A stretch of 64,000 bases of DNA from an uncultured Opitutales bacterium (GTDB taxonomy: Bacteria; Verrucomicrobiota; Verrucomicrobiia; Opitutales; Intestinicryptomonadaceae). The stretch is from positions 189,562-253,561 of the forward strand of contig URAK01000002.1 of NCBI GenBank assembly GCA_900545705.1, read 5' to 3'. Below the pieces are notes generated by a model. The model was not told the origin of the DNA. It searched no databases and saw only the letters and a list, made by a program, of their open reading frames with translations. Positions 54,602 through 63,566 of this stretch are shown piece after piece (the first letter of the stretch is position 1; each line of letters opens with the position of its first letter). The position numbers were made by a program, and so were the translations under genes.

Positions 54602-55342
54602 TTAGCGGAGGAAGCCGATCTTGAACTTGGCGCCGATTATGTCGCCATGTTTGAGTTCGGTATCGCCAGCATCCCAGCCAAAGTTATGCGACCAGAAAAC
54701 GGAAACGCAGAACTGGTCTGTGACCCAGTAAGAAGCTTCAATGCCGGCTTCGTGGTAGCAGGGCATATTGTCCAGAGCATTCGCATTCCACTTCCAGTAG
54801 GGAGTGACGGAGATTTCGTCGAGGAGAACCAATTCTACGCCCGCGCCTACGCCGTAAATAAAGTAATTGTCGTTTGCGGAAGCAACGTCAGTATCTACGT
54901 CAATCCATTCGTATCCGGCAAAGCCGAAGCCAAAGGGTTTTATTGCTTTAAGGAAAGGAAGGCCTGTTTCAAAGTTCAGGTACGGGGTCAACTGCGCACC
55001 GACGTTGTAATTCGAAAGCTTAGCGGAATCTACGCTGCCGATTTCGCCGCTATAATTGTAATTGAAAAATATATTACCGTCGAGGCCCGCCCACTTGATG
55101 TCGCGGAAGGCGTTGATGCCGGGCTTAAGTATCGGGGCGTTTATCACTGCCGAGCCCTGTGCGCCAGTCGGGCTGTCGGTGACGCCGTTTGACTTATATT
55201 TTGATACGTTTACGGCGCCCGAAATGCTGACATAAGTGCGTCCGAGATTGCCAAGACTATCGCTCTTCTTGCTCCACGCGAATGCTGACGCGCCGGCAAG
55301 CAGGAGAGACACGGTGATGATGGTGATTTTCTTCATATTCAT
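54602..55342 (-). CDS. Outer-membrane beta-barrel protein
   Basis: A 246-residue protein with a signal peptide (KKITIITVSLLLAGASAFA). Alternating hydrophobic strands and aromatic girdles (YVSISGAVNVSKY, LDGNIFFNYNYSG, QLTPYLNFETG, IYGVGAGVELVLLDEISVTP) end with AKFKIGFLR. That fits an 8-10 stranded barrel, although the last residue is Arg rather than Phe. No enzymatic motif is visible. Two start codons lie close together (55342 and 55336). Its role may be porin-like or structural. It is a single gene with a terminator. Confidence 0.8.
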   Translation of the reverse strand: MNMKKITIITVSLLLAGASAFAWSKKSDSLGNLGRTYVSISGAVNVSKYKSNGVTDSPTGAQGSAVINAPILKPGINAFRDIKWAGLDGNIFFNYNYSGEIGSVDSAKLSNYNVGAQLTPYLNFETGLPFLKAIKPFGFGFAGYEWIDVDTDVASANDNYFIYGVGAGVELVLLDEISVTPYWKWNANALDNMPCYHEAGIEASYWVTDQFCVSVFWSHNFGWDAGDTELKHGDIIGAKFKIGFLR

Positions 55343-55473
55343 AATGGGGATAATTTAAGGATTACCTTAACACCGATTTTATAAATGTAAAGCCTTTTTT
55401 CCCAACTCTCGACAATTTTCCGCTAATTTTTGAATGTTGACATAATGGGAAAATGCGAATGAAATTATATATT

Positions 55474-56622
55474 ATGCAAAACTTCATATTTCAAAATCCC
55501 GTAAAAATTCTCTTTGGCAAAGGCATGACGTCCAAGATATCGGGGCTCATTCCCGCTAAAGCCAAAATCCTGCTCCTTTACGGGGGCGGATCCGTAAAGA
55601 AAAACGGCTCGTACGACCAGACAGTCGCGGCTATCGGCAAGCGCAAATTTGTTGAATTTTCAGGGATAGAACCCAATCCCGAATACGCGACATGCATGAA
55701 GGCCGTAAAGCTCATAAAAGACAAAAAAATCGATTTTATAATAGCACTCGGCGGTGGTTCAGTTATAGATGCTTGCAAATTCATATCCGCTGCGGCGCTA
55801 TACAAAGGGAAAGACCCATGGGACATTCTTGAAAAAGATTTGCCTGTAAAAGAAGCCCTGCCCTTCGGCACTGTTTTAACGCTGCCTGCGACGGGTTCGG
55901 AAATGAACATGAACGCAGTCGTAAGCCGCAGGGAAATATGCAAGAAACTTTCCTTCGCCTCTGAAAAGGTTTTCCCTCAGTTCTCGGTGCTCGACCCAAC
56001 TTTCACATTTACGCTTCCTGCGCGCCAGACGCGCAACGGAGTCATAGACGCGTTTGTACACGTAATGGAGCAATACCTGACAAGGCCCGCAAACGCCGAG
56101 ATTCAGGATAGGTTTTCCGAATCGATAGCACAGACACTTGTCAAAGAGGGACCAATCGCATTAAAAAAACCTGAGGACTACGACTGCCGAGCAAACATAA
56201 TGTTTGCCGCCACAATGGCTCTAAACCACTTGATATGCTGCGGAGTTCCGCAAGACTGGTCCTCGCACCTGATAGGGCACGAAATAACCGCTTTGTACGG
56301 GCTCGACCACGCTGAAACACTTGCAATCGTCATGCCAAAAGTTCTCGAATATAAAAAGGCGCAAAAGCTCGACAAGCTCGTGCAGCTCGGCAAGCGGGTA
56401 TTTGGCATAAACGAAAAGAGTAAATCAAAGGCGGCCGACGCCACAATTCTTGCGATGAAGAAGTTCTTTGTGAAAATGGGCGCGGGAGTTGAGCTGAAAT
56501 CATACAAGCTGCCTGCCGACGCTCCGGAAGCAATCGGCAAAAACATTGCCAAGAACTACGATAGACTCGGGGAGAACGCAGACATAACTCCGGAAGACGT
56601 TGTAAAAATAATGAAGCTTTAA
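55474..56622 (+). CDS. Iron-containing alcohol dehydrogenase (YqhD/butanol dehydrogenase type)
   Basis: NAD(P)H-dependent reductase of aldehydes or ketones. From the ATG at 55474 the start reads MQNFIFQNPVKILFGKGM, the usual BDH/YqhD opening; the frame extends 7 residues further. The nucleotide site GGGSVIDACKFI and an Asp/His metal set are visible: Asp in NGVIDAFVHVMEQY, and His residues in MALNHLICCG, SSHLIGHEITALYGLDHAETL. The roughly 382-residue length is normal. A terminator follows. The exact substrate is not shown by the sequence; in a fermenter it could act on acetaldehyde- or propanal-like compounds. Confidence 0.9.
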   Translation: MQNFIFQNPVKILFGKGMTSKISGLIPAKAKILLLYGGGSVKKNGSYDQTVAAIGKRKFVEFSGIEPNPEYATCMKAVKLIKDKKIDFIIALGGGSVIDACKFISAAALYKGKDPWDILEKDLPVKEALPFGTVLTLPATGSEMNMNAVVSRREICKKLSFASEKVFPQFSVLDPTFTFTLPARQTRNGVIDAFVHVMEQYLTRPANAEIQDRFSESIAQTLVKEGPIALKKPEDYDCRANIMFAATMALNHLICCGVPQDWSSHLIGHEITALYGLDHAETLAIVMPKVLEYKKAQKLDKLVQLGKRVFGINEKSKSKAADATILAMKKFFVKMGAGVELKSYKLPADAPEAIGKNIAKNYDRLGENADITPEDVVKIMKL

Positions 56623-56660
56623 CCGCTGTAAGTCGTTGGCTTGCCAACGCGCAAAACACT

Positions 56661-56692
56661 CGGGACGGAAAACTTTCCGCCCCGTTTTTTTT
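56661..56692 (+). terminator. Rho-independent terminator of the alcohol dehydrogenase gene
   Basis: Stem cgggacggaa / ttccgccccg with one A-C mismatch and a small loop, followed by eight Ts. It lies about 40 bases after the stop codon. Confidence 0.85.
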
Positions 56693-56758
56693 GCAATCAA
56701 CAAAAAGTGTACATGCCGCCGTATAGTTAATATGCGCGCAAACTTCATAACAAATAAA

Positions 56759-56790
56759 GAAAACCGCCTCAAATCTTCAAGGCGGTTTTC
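56759..56790. terminator. Hairpin, possible terminator for either strand
   Basis: Stem gaaaaccgcct / aggcggttttc with a 10-base loop. It lies 300 bases beyond the end of the agarase-like gene on the minus strand, and the right arm runs into the first copy of the repeat cluster. Confidence 0.6.
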
Positions 56791-57088
56791 TTATGGGGGC
56801 TTCGCGCAAGTTTGCAAGGGACTGGGGCTCACTCTGGAATTGTCTACTCCAAGGCGGGTTTCTCTTGCGTGTCAATGGTACATTGCAAGAAACAAAACTA
56901 CTGTCTCGGGTTGTCGACTCCGATGCGTTTTTCTTGCGGGCTCTGCGCAAGTTTGCAATAGGAAGCCACCAGTCCAGGGCTTATTAGCTCTTGGCAGTTC
57001 TTTTTGCGGCGCTCGCGAAAACGAGGTTTACGAGGCGATAGGCCCTGGACCTATTAGCCCTGGGCAGTTCTTTTTGCGGGCTCCGCGC
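56786..57088. repeat. Cluster of four related intergenic repeats
   Basis: Four copies of a T-rich plus GC-rich element of the form TTCTTGCGGGCTCTGCGC occur at 56786-56817, 56928-56958, 56997-57017 and 57067-57088. Copies 1 and 2 share a downstream GCAAGTTTGCAA. Copies 3 and 4 share about 20 bases upstream (cttattagctcttggcagtt at 56980 and cctattagccctgggcagtt at 57050). The last copy touches the stop codon of the agarase-like gene. Confidence 0.7.
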
Positions 57089-59328
57089 TACTTAGCCGCG
57101 GCGCGGATTTTGTAAAGCTCGGAGGCCACCTCGCGGCAAGCGTCGGCAAGCGCGTAATCCGGGTTGTCGGTCACGCTCACAAATCCGCATGTTGCATTCG
57201 CGCCGTCCCCGCGGCCGGTAACAAACATATCCTGCCATTGGAACCAGTGCGCACCCACAATATTCGGATTTTCTATCGTGGAAATCATATATTTCTTATA
57301 GGCCTCAGCCGCCTCTTTGGCGTTGGGAACTTCGAGCAAACCGCCGTACGGAGAACCCTTGTCTATCCTTCCGATATGGAATTCTCCGATAATCATGGGC
57401 TTGTCTTTTGCCCCGGGCGGAGGCGCGTAGGACGACACGTCCGAGCGGTATATGTTGCAGCTTACAACGTCGCATATCTCATATGCAGCACTCGCAGTCA
57501 GTTCATTCTCGACTGTCAAAAAGCGGCAGCCCAAATAAAGAGCCTTGGGGCACGCCGCCTTTACGGCGTCTCTGCACACTTTAAAGTAGTGCTCCAAAAA
57601 TAGTTTTTCAAAAGCGAGCAAATCGTCTTTTGCGTTTTCCATTTTTGGCTCAAAGTCCGTGCGCGCCAAGAAATCGTTCCAATCGGAATAATTGCTCTTC
57701 CAGGCTTTGTTCAATGCCGCAACAGTTCCGTACTTTTTTTCGAGCACCTTTTGCATTTCAATCTTTGCAGGCTGCGTCGCAGGGCAGGATAGAACGGCAA
57801 GAGCTGTCACGCCCACTTTCCGCTGCCATGAGATCTCGTTGTCTACAAATGCGCCTATGCAGCATTTCAAATTTAGCAAGTTGGAGTACCTTTTTACATT
57901 CTCGGCAGTTTTTTCGGCAAACGTCGGGGCAAAATAATCCTGCATATTTCCCCACAGCACATAAAGCTTGCGTTTTGTTTCAAGCGGGATTGTTCCGCCG
58001 CTCGGTATGTAGACTGTAAACGGAATACTGTCCGACTTCATTATCGGTGACGCCGACCACGCTCCGAGAGTATTCAGGCCCCATTTTTTGAAACGCTTCG
58101 ACGCAATTTTCCAATAGTTGGCGACTCCGTCTTTGCCGTATTTGAGCTCGATATTCCTGCGCCCGAGCGCGTATGTTTTAATCTCGCGGTTATAGTATGT
58201 AGTCCCCGGCTTGTATCCGCGCGATTTTGACACATACGCAGGATCTATTTTTTCAAAATAAAATTCCCTGTCTGTAATTGGGGTTGATTCAAAAGCGCCA
58301 ACGCACGTCACCCCGATAGACCAGAACAAGTTTCCGTCGGGATCGCGGAAATACCATTTGCCGCCGACCTTCGCCGTTGTGAATCCCGGAGTTTTCGGCG
58401 CGCCTGATGCCGAATTTGCGAGGCCACCGAACTCGTCCCTTCCGGCGATATCGGGCCTCGATTCATTATAGCGCTTTTCTTCCTCTATTTGTTTTTTTAA
58501 GTCTTCGACCGAGCGCGCCTTCCCTTCCCATTCTACGTGCTTGAATTGACCGAGCTCGTCTACCATTGGGAAATATTTATCCTTCGGGAGGTAGTACGAG
58601 GGGTTTTTAATATCAAACATATTTTGGTTGATGGGGGTTTTGCGCATTCCAATAAACGCGTCGGATTTTGTTATCCATGAATCGGCATTTATTCCCTCGG
58701 CATGCGTAATTTTTAAGTCGTCTATTATTGTCTTGCAACCCCAGTGGGACGAGAACCTAAACGCTGCGCCATTGGAGTCGGAAGGTATCATAAAATACAA
58801 TTTTACATTTCCTTTTTGCCCGGGCGCCGAGGCGAAGATATACCGTCCATAGAATTCGCCCTTATCGCCAACCATCGAGACATAATTATCCGAAGATTGA
58901 TTTAAGGATTTCAAAAGGTTGTACTTAAACTCTACAACATAGACGTTTCCGGGCTTAAACCTCATGTTCTTGTTGAACTCGGCCGCAAGCACCCATTCCT
59001 CAGATGAGCCCATAGAATCGAGGCACAGCGATTTATTGCCGGAAATCGCCTCACCGCCTGAGACGAATTTTAAAGGATTTCCCTTCCCCACAAGTTTTGT
59101 GAATTTTGAAGTATCCCCTTCAAAATCTTCATCTAACAATACATTCAGCTTGCCGACTTCCTTAACGGGTGCAGCCGCCGCCGAACTCTTCGGCGCATTT
59201 TCAACGGCACTTAACTTGGAGTCTTTAATAGGCTTTGCCTTGCTATTGCTATTATTGGTAGATACGTCCTCACTGCAGCCAAATATTGCAATGATTGATA
59301 CTAAGAGTAATATTGATATTTTCTTCAT
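57088..59328 (-). CDS. Agarase/GH50-like glycoside hydrolase, lipoprotein
   Basis: A 746-residue exported enzyme. The N-terminus is a lipoprotein signal with Cys18 (IIAIFGC). Residues 60-210 form a carbohydrate-binding-like beta-sandwich. The catalytic (beta/alpha)8 part starts near residue 250 with KYFPMVDELGQFKHVEWEGK, a hallmark of agarase-type enzymes, and continues KWYFRDPDGNLFWSIGVTCV. Glu498 in AFVDNEISW is the likely acid/base and Glu649 in IIGEFHIG the likely nucleophile, as in clan GH-A. GH50 enzymes cut agar-type beta-galactans; here substrate is uncertain, since gut and soil relatives act on other glycans. It lies 9 bases downstream of the PEP-CTERM gene and is probably co-transcribed with it. 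Confidence 0.82.
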   Translation of the reverse strand: MKKISILLLVSIIAIFGCSEDVSTNNSNSKAKPIKDSKLSAVENAPKSSAAAAPVKEVGKLNVLLDEDFEGDTSKFTKLVGKGNPLKFVSGGEAISGNKSLCLDSMGSSEEWVLAAEFNKNMRFKPGNVYVVEFKYNLLKSLNQSSDNYVSMVGDKGEFYGRYIFASAPGQKGNVKLYFMIPSDSNGAAFRFSSHWGCKTIIDDLKITHAEGINADSWITKSDAFIGMRKTPINQNMFDIKNPSYYLPKDKYFPMVDELGQFKHVEWEGKARSVEDLKKQIEEEKRYNESRPDIAGRDEFGGLANSASGAPKTPGFTTAKVGGKWYFRDPDGNLFWSIGVTCVGAFESTPITDREFYFEKIDPAYVSKSRGYKPGTTYYNREIKTYALGRRNIELKYGKDGVANYWKIASKRFKKWGLNTLGAWSASPIMKSDSIPFTVYIPSGGTIPLETKRKLYVLWGNMQDYFAPTFAEKTAENVKRYSNLLNLKCCIGAFVDNEISWQRKVGVTALAVLSCPATQPAKIEMQKVLEKKYGTVAALNKAWKSNYSDWNDFLARTDFEPKMENAKDDLLAFEKLFLEHYFKVCRDAVKAACPKALYLGCRFLTVENELTASAAYEICDVVSCNIYRSDVSSYAPPPGAKDKPMIIGEFHIGRIDKGSPYGGLLEVPNAKEAAEAYKKYMISTIENPNIVGAHWFQWQDMFVTGRGDGANATCGFVSVTDNPDYALADACREVASELYKIRAAAK

Positions 59329-59337
59329 AAAAAAAAT

Positions 59338-60690
59338 TTAGATGTTTCTGCGACGCGCAATTGCCGTTGCCAATGCTATCATTCCCAAAAGCGCTGCCGT
59401 GACACAAGGTTCCGGGACACTGTAAACGAGAGTTCCACCTTCACCGACGGAACCATTAAGAATGAACTCGCCGCCAAGCTCGTTGCCATTTTCGTCGAAT
59501 GCCACGAGTGTCGAGTTTGCATCGAAGTCGGCGGAAAGATATTCAAAATCGACAACTATGATATCGTGCAAAGCCAAGTCCTCGGAGGAGAACACAACTT
59601 TCACAGCATTTGCCGCCGATACCGACAGCGTGTCAGCAAATATTGTGCCTCCGTAAACGAGTTCCCCACCGCCAATCGACAGAGTTCCAACTTTCTCAGC
59701 GGTCGACAGCCTCAGGCTGCCGCCGTCAATGGAAACCATATTTATTGCAAGCTCGCTGTTTAATATGAATTCGCCTTTGGTGACGTTTACGTTGTCGATT
59801 TGCATGTCGCTTTTTTCAGCAACTCCCGATATTCCAAGCAAGTCCCCGTTGGCCGCCTTGTAAATGCTCACGGATTGGCGCCCGTCGCCGTTCATCGTAA
59901 AGTTTACAGTCGAGCCGGAAGACGCAAAGTCTGCAAAAACTCCCTTAAAATCGCCGCCTTTAAAAGTTCCGTCGGCGGAGTTTTGGAACACGAAGTCCGC
60001 AACGACATTTTTGCTGGCAGTCATAAATACGCCTTTACCGCTCGAAGAAAGCCCGCCCAAATTTGCCAAAAAGTTGGATCCCGTGCTTGAGTTGTTGTCG
60101 CGCATATCAAAGGCGTGGTATCCGCCTGCCGACGCTTCGCCGGTATATTCAAATTTTAGGGCGCCGGCTACGTCCATCTGCATTGTGTTTCCCTTCACAA
60201 AGCTTACGCGCGTAGCGTGGTATTTAGACGTTGAGAGTATCATGTCCCCGCCGACATTCAGAAATTTAAATGTCGAAGCGGAATTGTCGTTGGCAAACCT
60301 CAACTGCTTAATCGACTTGCCATCGTACATATAGTCGGAATCTACCCGGCTAATATAGTCGCCGGTAAAATTCATAGTGTTCAATACGTGAATTTCCGTA
60401 TTTACCGTCGAGATTAGCGAGCGAAACGCTTTCGTAGTGTTCCCCTGCAAACGCGCCGGATTTGACAACTGCCCTTGGGTTGGCTTATTTTCCTTGTTAA
60501 CATTTAAAATAGTGTTTTCATCGGGCGCAACGGTGACGGGGTTGTCGTATCCGGTCTCGTCTTCGCTCCAGCTCGTAAGGCCGGTCATAGTACCTTCGTA
60601 TTGACCTATCCAGTAGTAATTCTTATAATTATCTTGCGCAAACAGCGAAGCCGCGCAACAAATTGCCATAATGTAAAGAATCCTTTTCAT
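59338..60690 (-). CDS. PEP-CTERM sorted exported protein upstream of the agarase-like gene
   Basis: A 450-residue exported protein: signal peptide (MKRILYIMAICCAASLFAQ), a beta-rich Ser/Gly/Asn body with repeated short strands (for example TLSIGGGELVYGGTIFADTL) and a C-terminal sorting tail VPEPCVTAALLGMIALATAI followed by ARRRNI. The beta-helix-like body resembles the protein at 42002-43525. It is the first gene of a pair, with the agarase-like gene 9 bases after its stop, so the two products may act together at the surface; that is inference. No exosortase is encoded in the window. Confidence 0.85.
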   Translation of the reverse strand: MKRILYIMAICCAASLFAQDNYKNYYWIGQYEGTMTGLTSWSEDETGYDNPVTVAPDENTILNVNKENKPTQGQLSNPARLQGNTTKAFRSLISTVNTEIHVLNTMNFTGDYISRVDSDYMYDGKSIKQLRFANDNSASTFKFLNVGGDMILSTSKYHATRVSFVKGNTMQMDVAGALKFEYTGEASAGGYHAFDMRDNNSSTGSNFLANLGGLSSSGKGVFMTASKNVVADFVFQNSADGTFKGGDFKGVFADFASSGSTVNFTMNGDGRQSVSIYKAANGDLLGISGVAEKSDMQIDNVNVTKGEFILNSELAINMVSIDGGSLRLSTAEKVGTLSIGGGELVYGGTIFADTLSVSAANAVKVVFSSEDLALHDIIVVDFEYLSADFDANSTLVAFDENGNELGGEFILNGSVGEGGTLVYSVPEPCVTAALLGMIALATAIARRRNI

Positions 60691-60950
60691 ATCAAACCCT
60701 TATTCTTTTCCAGTAAAAGCAAATAAATTTTTAGCTGCAAGTCGCAAGCAAAACAGTGATATATTTTTTTTAACAGTTAAAAAAATCCGCCAAATAAATC
60801 AGCGCGCATTGGCATCAAACAGAACTCCACGCCACGATTTTAAAAGCACCCGCGCTAAAAAATGGGAGCTAAAAAAGCGCCGCCTAACGCCGTTACAAAA
60901 AAAACCGCCAATTAAGGCGGCTTTAAAGTGTCCAAATATTTTCGCGCGCA

Positions 60951-61625
60951 TTATTCGCGCGACGAATTTGCGCGGGCAAGCATATACAAAAGCCATCCCA
61001 ACGACGATACAAAAGCCGCAACGTATGTAAAAGCGGCAGCGTCCAAGACGCTCTCCACGCCCTCCGACTCCCCTCCGCCGATAATTCCAAGCTTTCTTAG
61101 GCTCTCTTTCGCGCGGGTAGAGGCGTTAAATTCAACCGGCAGCGTCACTAGCTGGAACACAGTAAGTACAAGGTATATCGCAACGCCCACATAGAGAGTT
61201 GCAACGCTGTGGAACAGGAAAAATCCTCCAATCATTACAATCGGCAAAAGCTGGCATGCAAAATTTGTAATCGGCACAAGCGCCATGCGCAAGTTGAGAG
61301 GCGCGTACCCTACTTTATGTTGTATGGCGTGCCCCGCCTCGTGCGCGGCGACTCCGAGAGCCGCAATGCTCGTTCCGTAAAAATTGTCGCGGCTTAGCGC
61401 GAGAACTTTTCTCGAAGGATCGTAGTGGTCTGTAAGCGTTCCGTCTATGGGAACGATATCAACGTCGAAAATCCCCGCCGAGCGCATTACTGCCGCAGCG
61501 GCGTCGCGCCCCGTAAGGCCGGATGCCGACGCTATTTTTGAATAATGCGAATACGCGCCGGATACGCGCGCTTGCGCCCAAATGCCTATTATTATCGGCA
61601 CTATTATTAAGATCAAAAATTCCAT
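60951..61625 (-). CDS. Zinc metallopeptidase, YugP-type membrane protein
   Basis: A membrane-bound protease of the neutral zinc metallopeptidase family (YugP-like). From the ATG at 61625 the 224 residues begin MEFLILIIVPIIIGIWAQAR, the first membrane helix, then an HEXXH zinc motif in GVAAHEAGHAIQH. Two or three further helices follow (about 125-160 and 195-215). The ending is VAAFVSSLGWLLYMLARAN. The upstream GTG at 61661 lies inside a hairpin and is not preferred. Substrate unknown. It is the next gene after folA on the same strand, separated by a hairpin. Confidence 0.88.
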   Translation of the reverse strand: MEFLILIIVPIIIGIWAQARVSGAYSHYSKIASASGLTGRDAAAAVMRSAGIFDVDIVPIDGTLTDHYDPSRKVLALSRDNFYGTSIAALGVAAHEAGHAIQHKVGYAPLNLRMALVPITNFACQLLPIVMIGGFFLFHSVATLYVGVAIYLVLTVFQLVTLPVEFNASTRAKESLRKLGIIGGGESEGVESVLDAAAFTYVAAFVSSLGWLLYMLARANSSRE

Positions 61626-61655
61626 CGATAGAGTCTGTTTGTTTATTGCGCGCAA

Positions 61656-61683
61656 AAACACTCTCCGGCGGCATATCCGGAGA
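61656..61683 (-). terminator. Hairpin terminator downstream of folA
   Basis: Stem tctccgg / ccggaga with an 8-base loop. On the minus strand a five-T run follows after three bases. It lies 4 bases past the folA stop codon and just before the metallopeptidase start. Confidence 0.65.
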
Positions 61684-61687
61684 ATTT

Positions 61688-62158
61688 TTACTTTCTTGTA
61701 TATTTAATAACGTCAAAAAGCTCTTTTTCTAAAATAATTTCTTTTTCTTCGAACAGGTCGGAAAAATCGGGGAAAAACACGTCGCCCTGCGGCGACATTT
61801 TAACGCGGCTGAGAATGAGCTCCGAGCATTCCGGCAAAGCGGCTTTGTACAGGGCAGCCCCGCCGCAAATCCACACTGTGCGCGGATCGCCGCGATAGGC
61901 TGAAGCGGCCTCCGCCAAAGAAGCGAAAGCGCGCGCGCCTTTTACGAGATCCGGTCGCGATGTAAGCACTGCGTTTTCCCGCCCCGGCAGAGGTTTTGCC
62001 CCGAGGCTTTCCCATGTCCGGCGCCCCATCAATAATACGCCGCCCATGGTTGTGCGCTTGAAATGGCGAAAATCTTCCGGTATTCTCCACGGGATTTCAA
62101 GCCCCTTGCCAATTACACCGTTTTCGGCGACTGCCGCTATTGCCTTAAAATTTGTCAT
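61688..62158 (-). CDS. folA: Dihydrofolate reductase
   Basis: Reduces dihydrofolate to tetrahydrofolate with NADPH. The 156 residues show [21 protein letters not shown], the active-site acid in [19 protein letters not shown] and [17 protein letters not shown]. Its ATG overlaps the thyA stop codon by 4 bases (ATGA), so it is translated after thyA. Together they form the classical thymidylate cycle pair. Confidence 0.96.
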   Translation of the reverse strand: MTNFKAIAAVAENGVIGKGLEIPWRIPEDFRHFKRTTMGGVLLMGRRTWESLGAKPLPGRENAVLTSRPDLVKGARAFASLAEAASAYRGDPRTVWICGGAALYKAALPECSELILSRVKMSPQGDVFFPDFSDLFEEKEIILEKELFDVIKYTRK

Positions 62159-62952
62159 ACAGCAATCGGGGCTTTTATGGACGGATGAGGATCGTATCCC
62201 TCGAAAACGAAGTCTTCGAATACGAAGTCGCGGATATTTTTACGCTCGGGATTTAGATGCAACACCGGCAGCTTGCGGGGCTCGCGCGAGAGCTGGGTCT
62301 TTACCTGTTCAAGGTGGTTCTTGTATATGTGCAAGTCTCCGAACGTATGGATAAATTCGCGCGGTTTGTATCCGCAGACCTGCGCCACCATCATTGTAAG
62401 CATTGCGTATGAAGCTATGTTAAACGGGACTCCGAGAAACAAATCTGCGCTGCGCTGGTATAGCTGGCACCTGAGCTCGCCTGCGGCATTTACATGGAAT
62501 TGGAATAGAGCGTGGCACGGCGGCAGCGCCATTTTATCGAGTTCGCCCGGATTCCATGCGCTAACGATGTGCCTGCGTCCGAATGGATCTTTTTTCAAAC
62601 CGTCGATAAGCTTGTCTATCTGGTTTACGCTCCGCCCGTCCGGAGTTCTCCAATCTGTCCATTGGGCTCCGTATATGCGGCCGAGGTCTCCGTTTTCGTC
62701 TGCCCATTCGTCCCAGATTGTGACACGGTTGTCGTTTAAGTACTTAATATTCGTATCGCCTTTCAGAAACCAGAGGAGTTCGTAGATTATCGAGCGCGTA
62801 TGAAGTTTCTTAGTTGTAAGCAACGGGAATGAAGTGCGCAAATCGAAGCGCGTCTGTGCTCCGAAAACGCCTATTGTGCCCACGCCCGTTCTGTCGGAGC
62901 GTTCCTCTCCGTTTTCGAGAACGAATTTCAGCAGATCGAGGTACTGTTTCAT
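62155..62952 (-). CDS. thyA: Thymidylate synthase
   Basis: Methylates dUMP to dTMP with methylene-tetrahydrofolate. The 265-residue length is that of the short ThyA type. The catalytic Cys is in [14 protein letters not shown], with [20 protein letters not shown] and [22 protein letters not shown]. The N-terminal [21 protein letters not shown] with RTGVG also fits. It is the first gene of the thyA-folA pair. Confidence 0.97.
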   Translation of the reverse strand: MKQYLDLLKFVLENGEERSDRTGVGTIGVFGAQTRFDLRTSFPLLTTKKLHTRSIIYELLWFLKGDTNIKYLNDNRVTIWDEWADENGDLGRIYGAQWTDWRTPDGRSVNQIDKLIDGLKKDPFGRRHIVSAWNPGELDKMALPPCHALFQFHVNAAGELRCQLYQRSADLFLGVPFNIASYAMLTMMVAQVCGYKPREFIHTFGDLHIYKNHLEQVKTQLSREPRKLPVLHLNPERKNIRDFVFEDFVFEGYDPHPSIKAPIAV

Positions 62953-63219
62953 ACGTATAGGAGTAGAGGGAATAAAAAATTAACGCAAGTTTATATATTT
63001 TTGGCTTTGCCTTGCAACATCAAACGGGAGGAATAGCGGAAGATAACAGGAACACGGCAGCAACTGTAAAAAAATATGGCGCTGGAGTATGCCAACCACT
63101 CATGGCAAGAATTATTCACAAGTGCGTGCCGCATAAACAAAAAAACACATAAATATAAATACTGGGCGGGCATTTTTTGACATTTTGGTGAAAAAAAGTG
63201 CATTTTTTTCTTGCATAGA
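62953..63219. other. Spacer upstream of thyA and the tRNA gene
   Basis: AT-rich sequence between divergent units, without a gene. It should contain the thyA promoter on the minus strand. Confidence 0.4.
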
Positions 63220-63247
63220 TTGGACAAAAAAATACGTTGTATAGAAT
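63220..63247 (+). promoter_or_regulatory. Likely sigma-70-type promoter of the tRNA gene
   Basis: TTGGAC (63220-63225), a 16-base spacer and TAGAAT (63242-63247). Transcription would begin a few bases before the tRNA at 63258. Confidence 0.6.
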
Positions 63248-63257
63248 AATAATTTAA

Positions 63258-63330
<73 letters not shown>

Positions 63331-63338
63331 CTTCTTTT

Positions 63339-63372
63339 AAACAAAGGCTTTCCACTCGGAAAGCCTTTGTTT
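63339..63372 (+). terminator. Hairpin terminator after the tRNA gene
   Basis: Stem acaaaggctttcc / ggaaagcctttgt with an ACTC loop, followed by TTTA. The T run is short, but position and stem strength fit termination of the tRNA transcript. Confidence 0.75.
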
Positions 63373-63486
63373 ATGCAGGATTTTTGCACGAACCTCCGTA
63401 AACTTTTGTAAAAAAAATAAATAGTTTTGTTTATTTTTATCCGCAAAATTTGCCGATTTTGCAACTTATGCAACACGGCAAAATTC

Positions 63487-63540
63487 GGGTCAACCCCAAA
63501 GTGAGTGGATTTTAATGGGGTCAACACCAAAGGTTGTGGA
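63487..63540. repeat. Two 23-bp direct repeats near the transposase 3' end
   Basis: 'gggtcaaccccaaagtgagt' (63487 on, ending tgga) and 'gggtcaacaccaaaggttgt' (63518 on, ending tgga) are 31 bases apart. One of them may be the terminal inverted repeat of the insertion element; the other end lies outside the window. Confidence 0.6.
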
Positions 63541-63566
63541 ATAGGTTGATTTTTTAGATTTGTCTT

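Noticed and set aside
63339..63372. Inverted repeat after tRNA-Lys as an integration (att) site
   Set aside because: No repeat of the tRNA 3' end and no integrase is visible, so a transcript terminator is the simpler reading.
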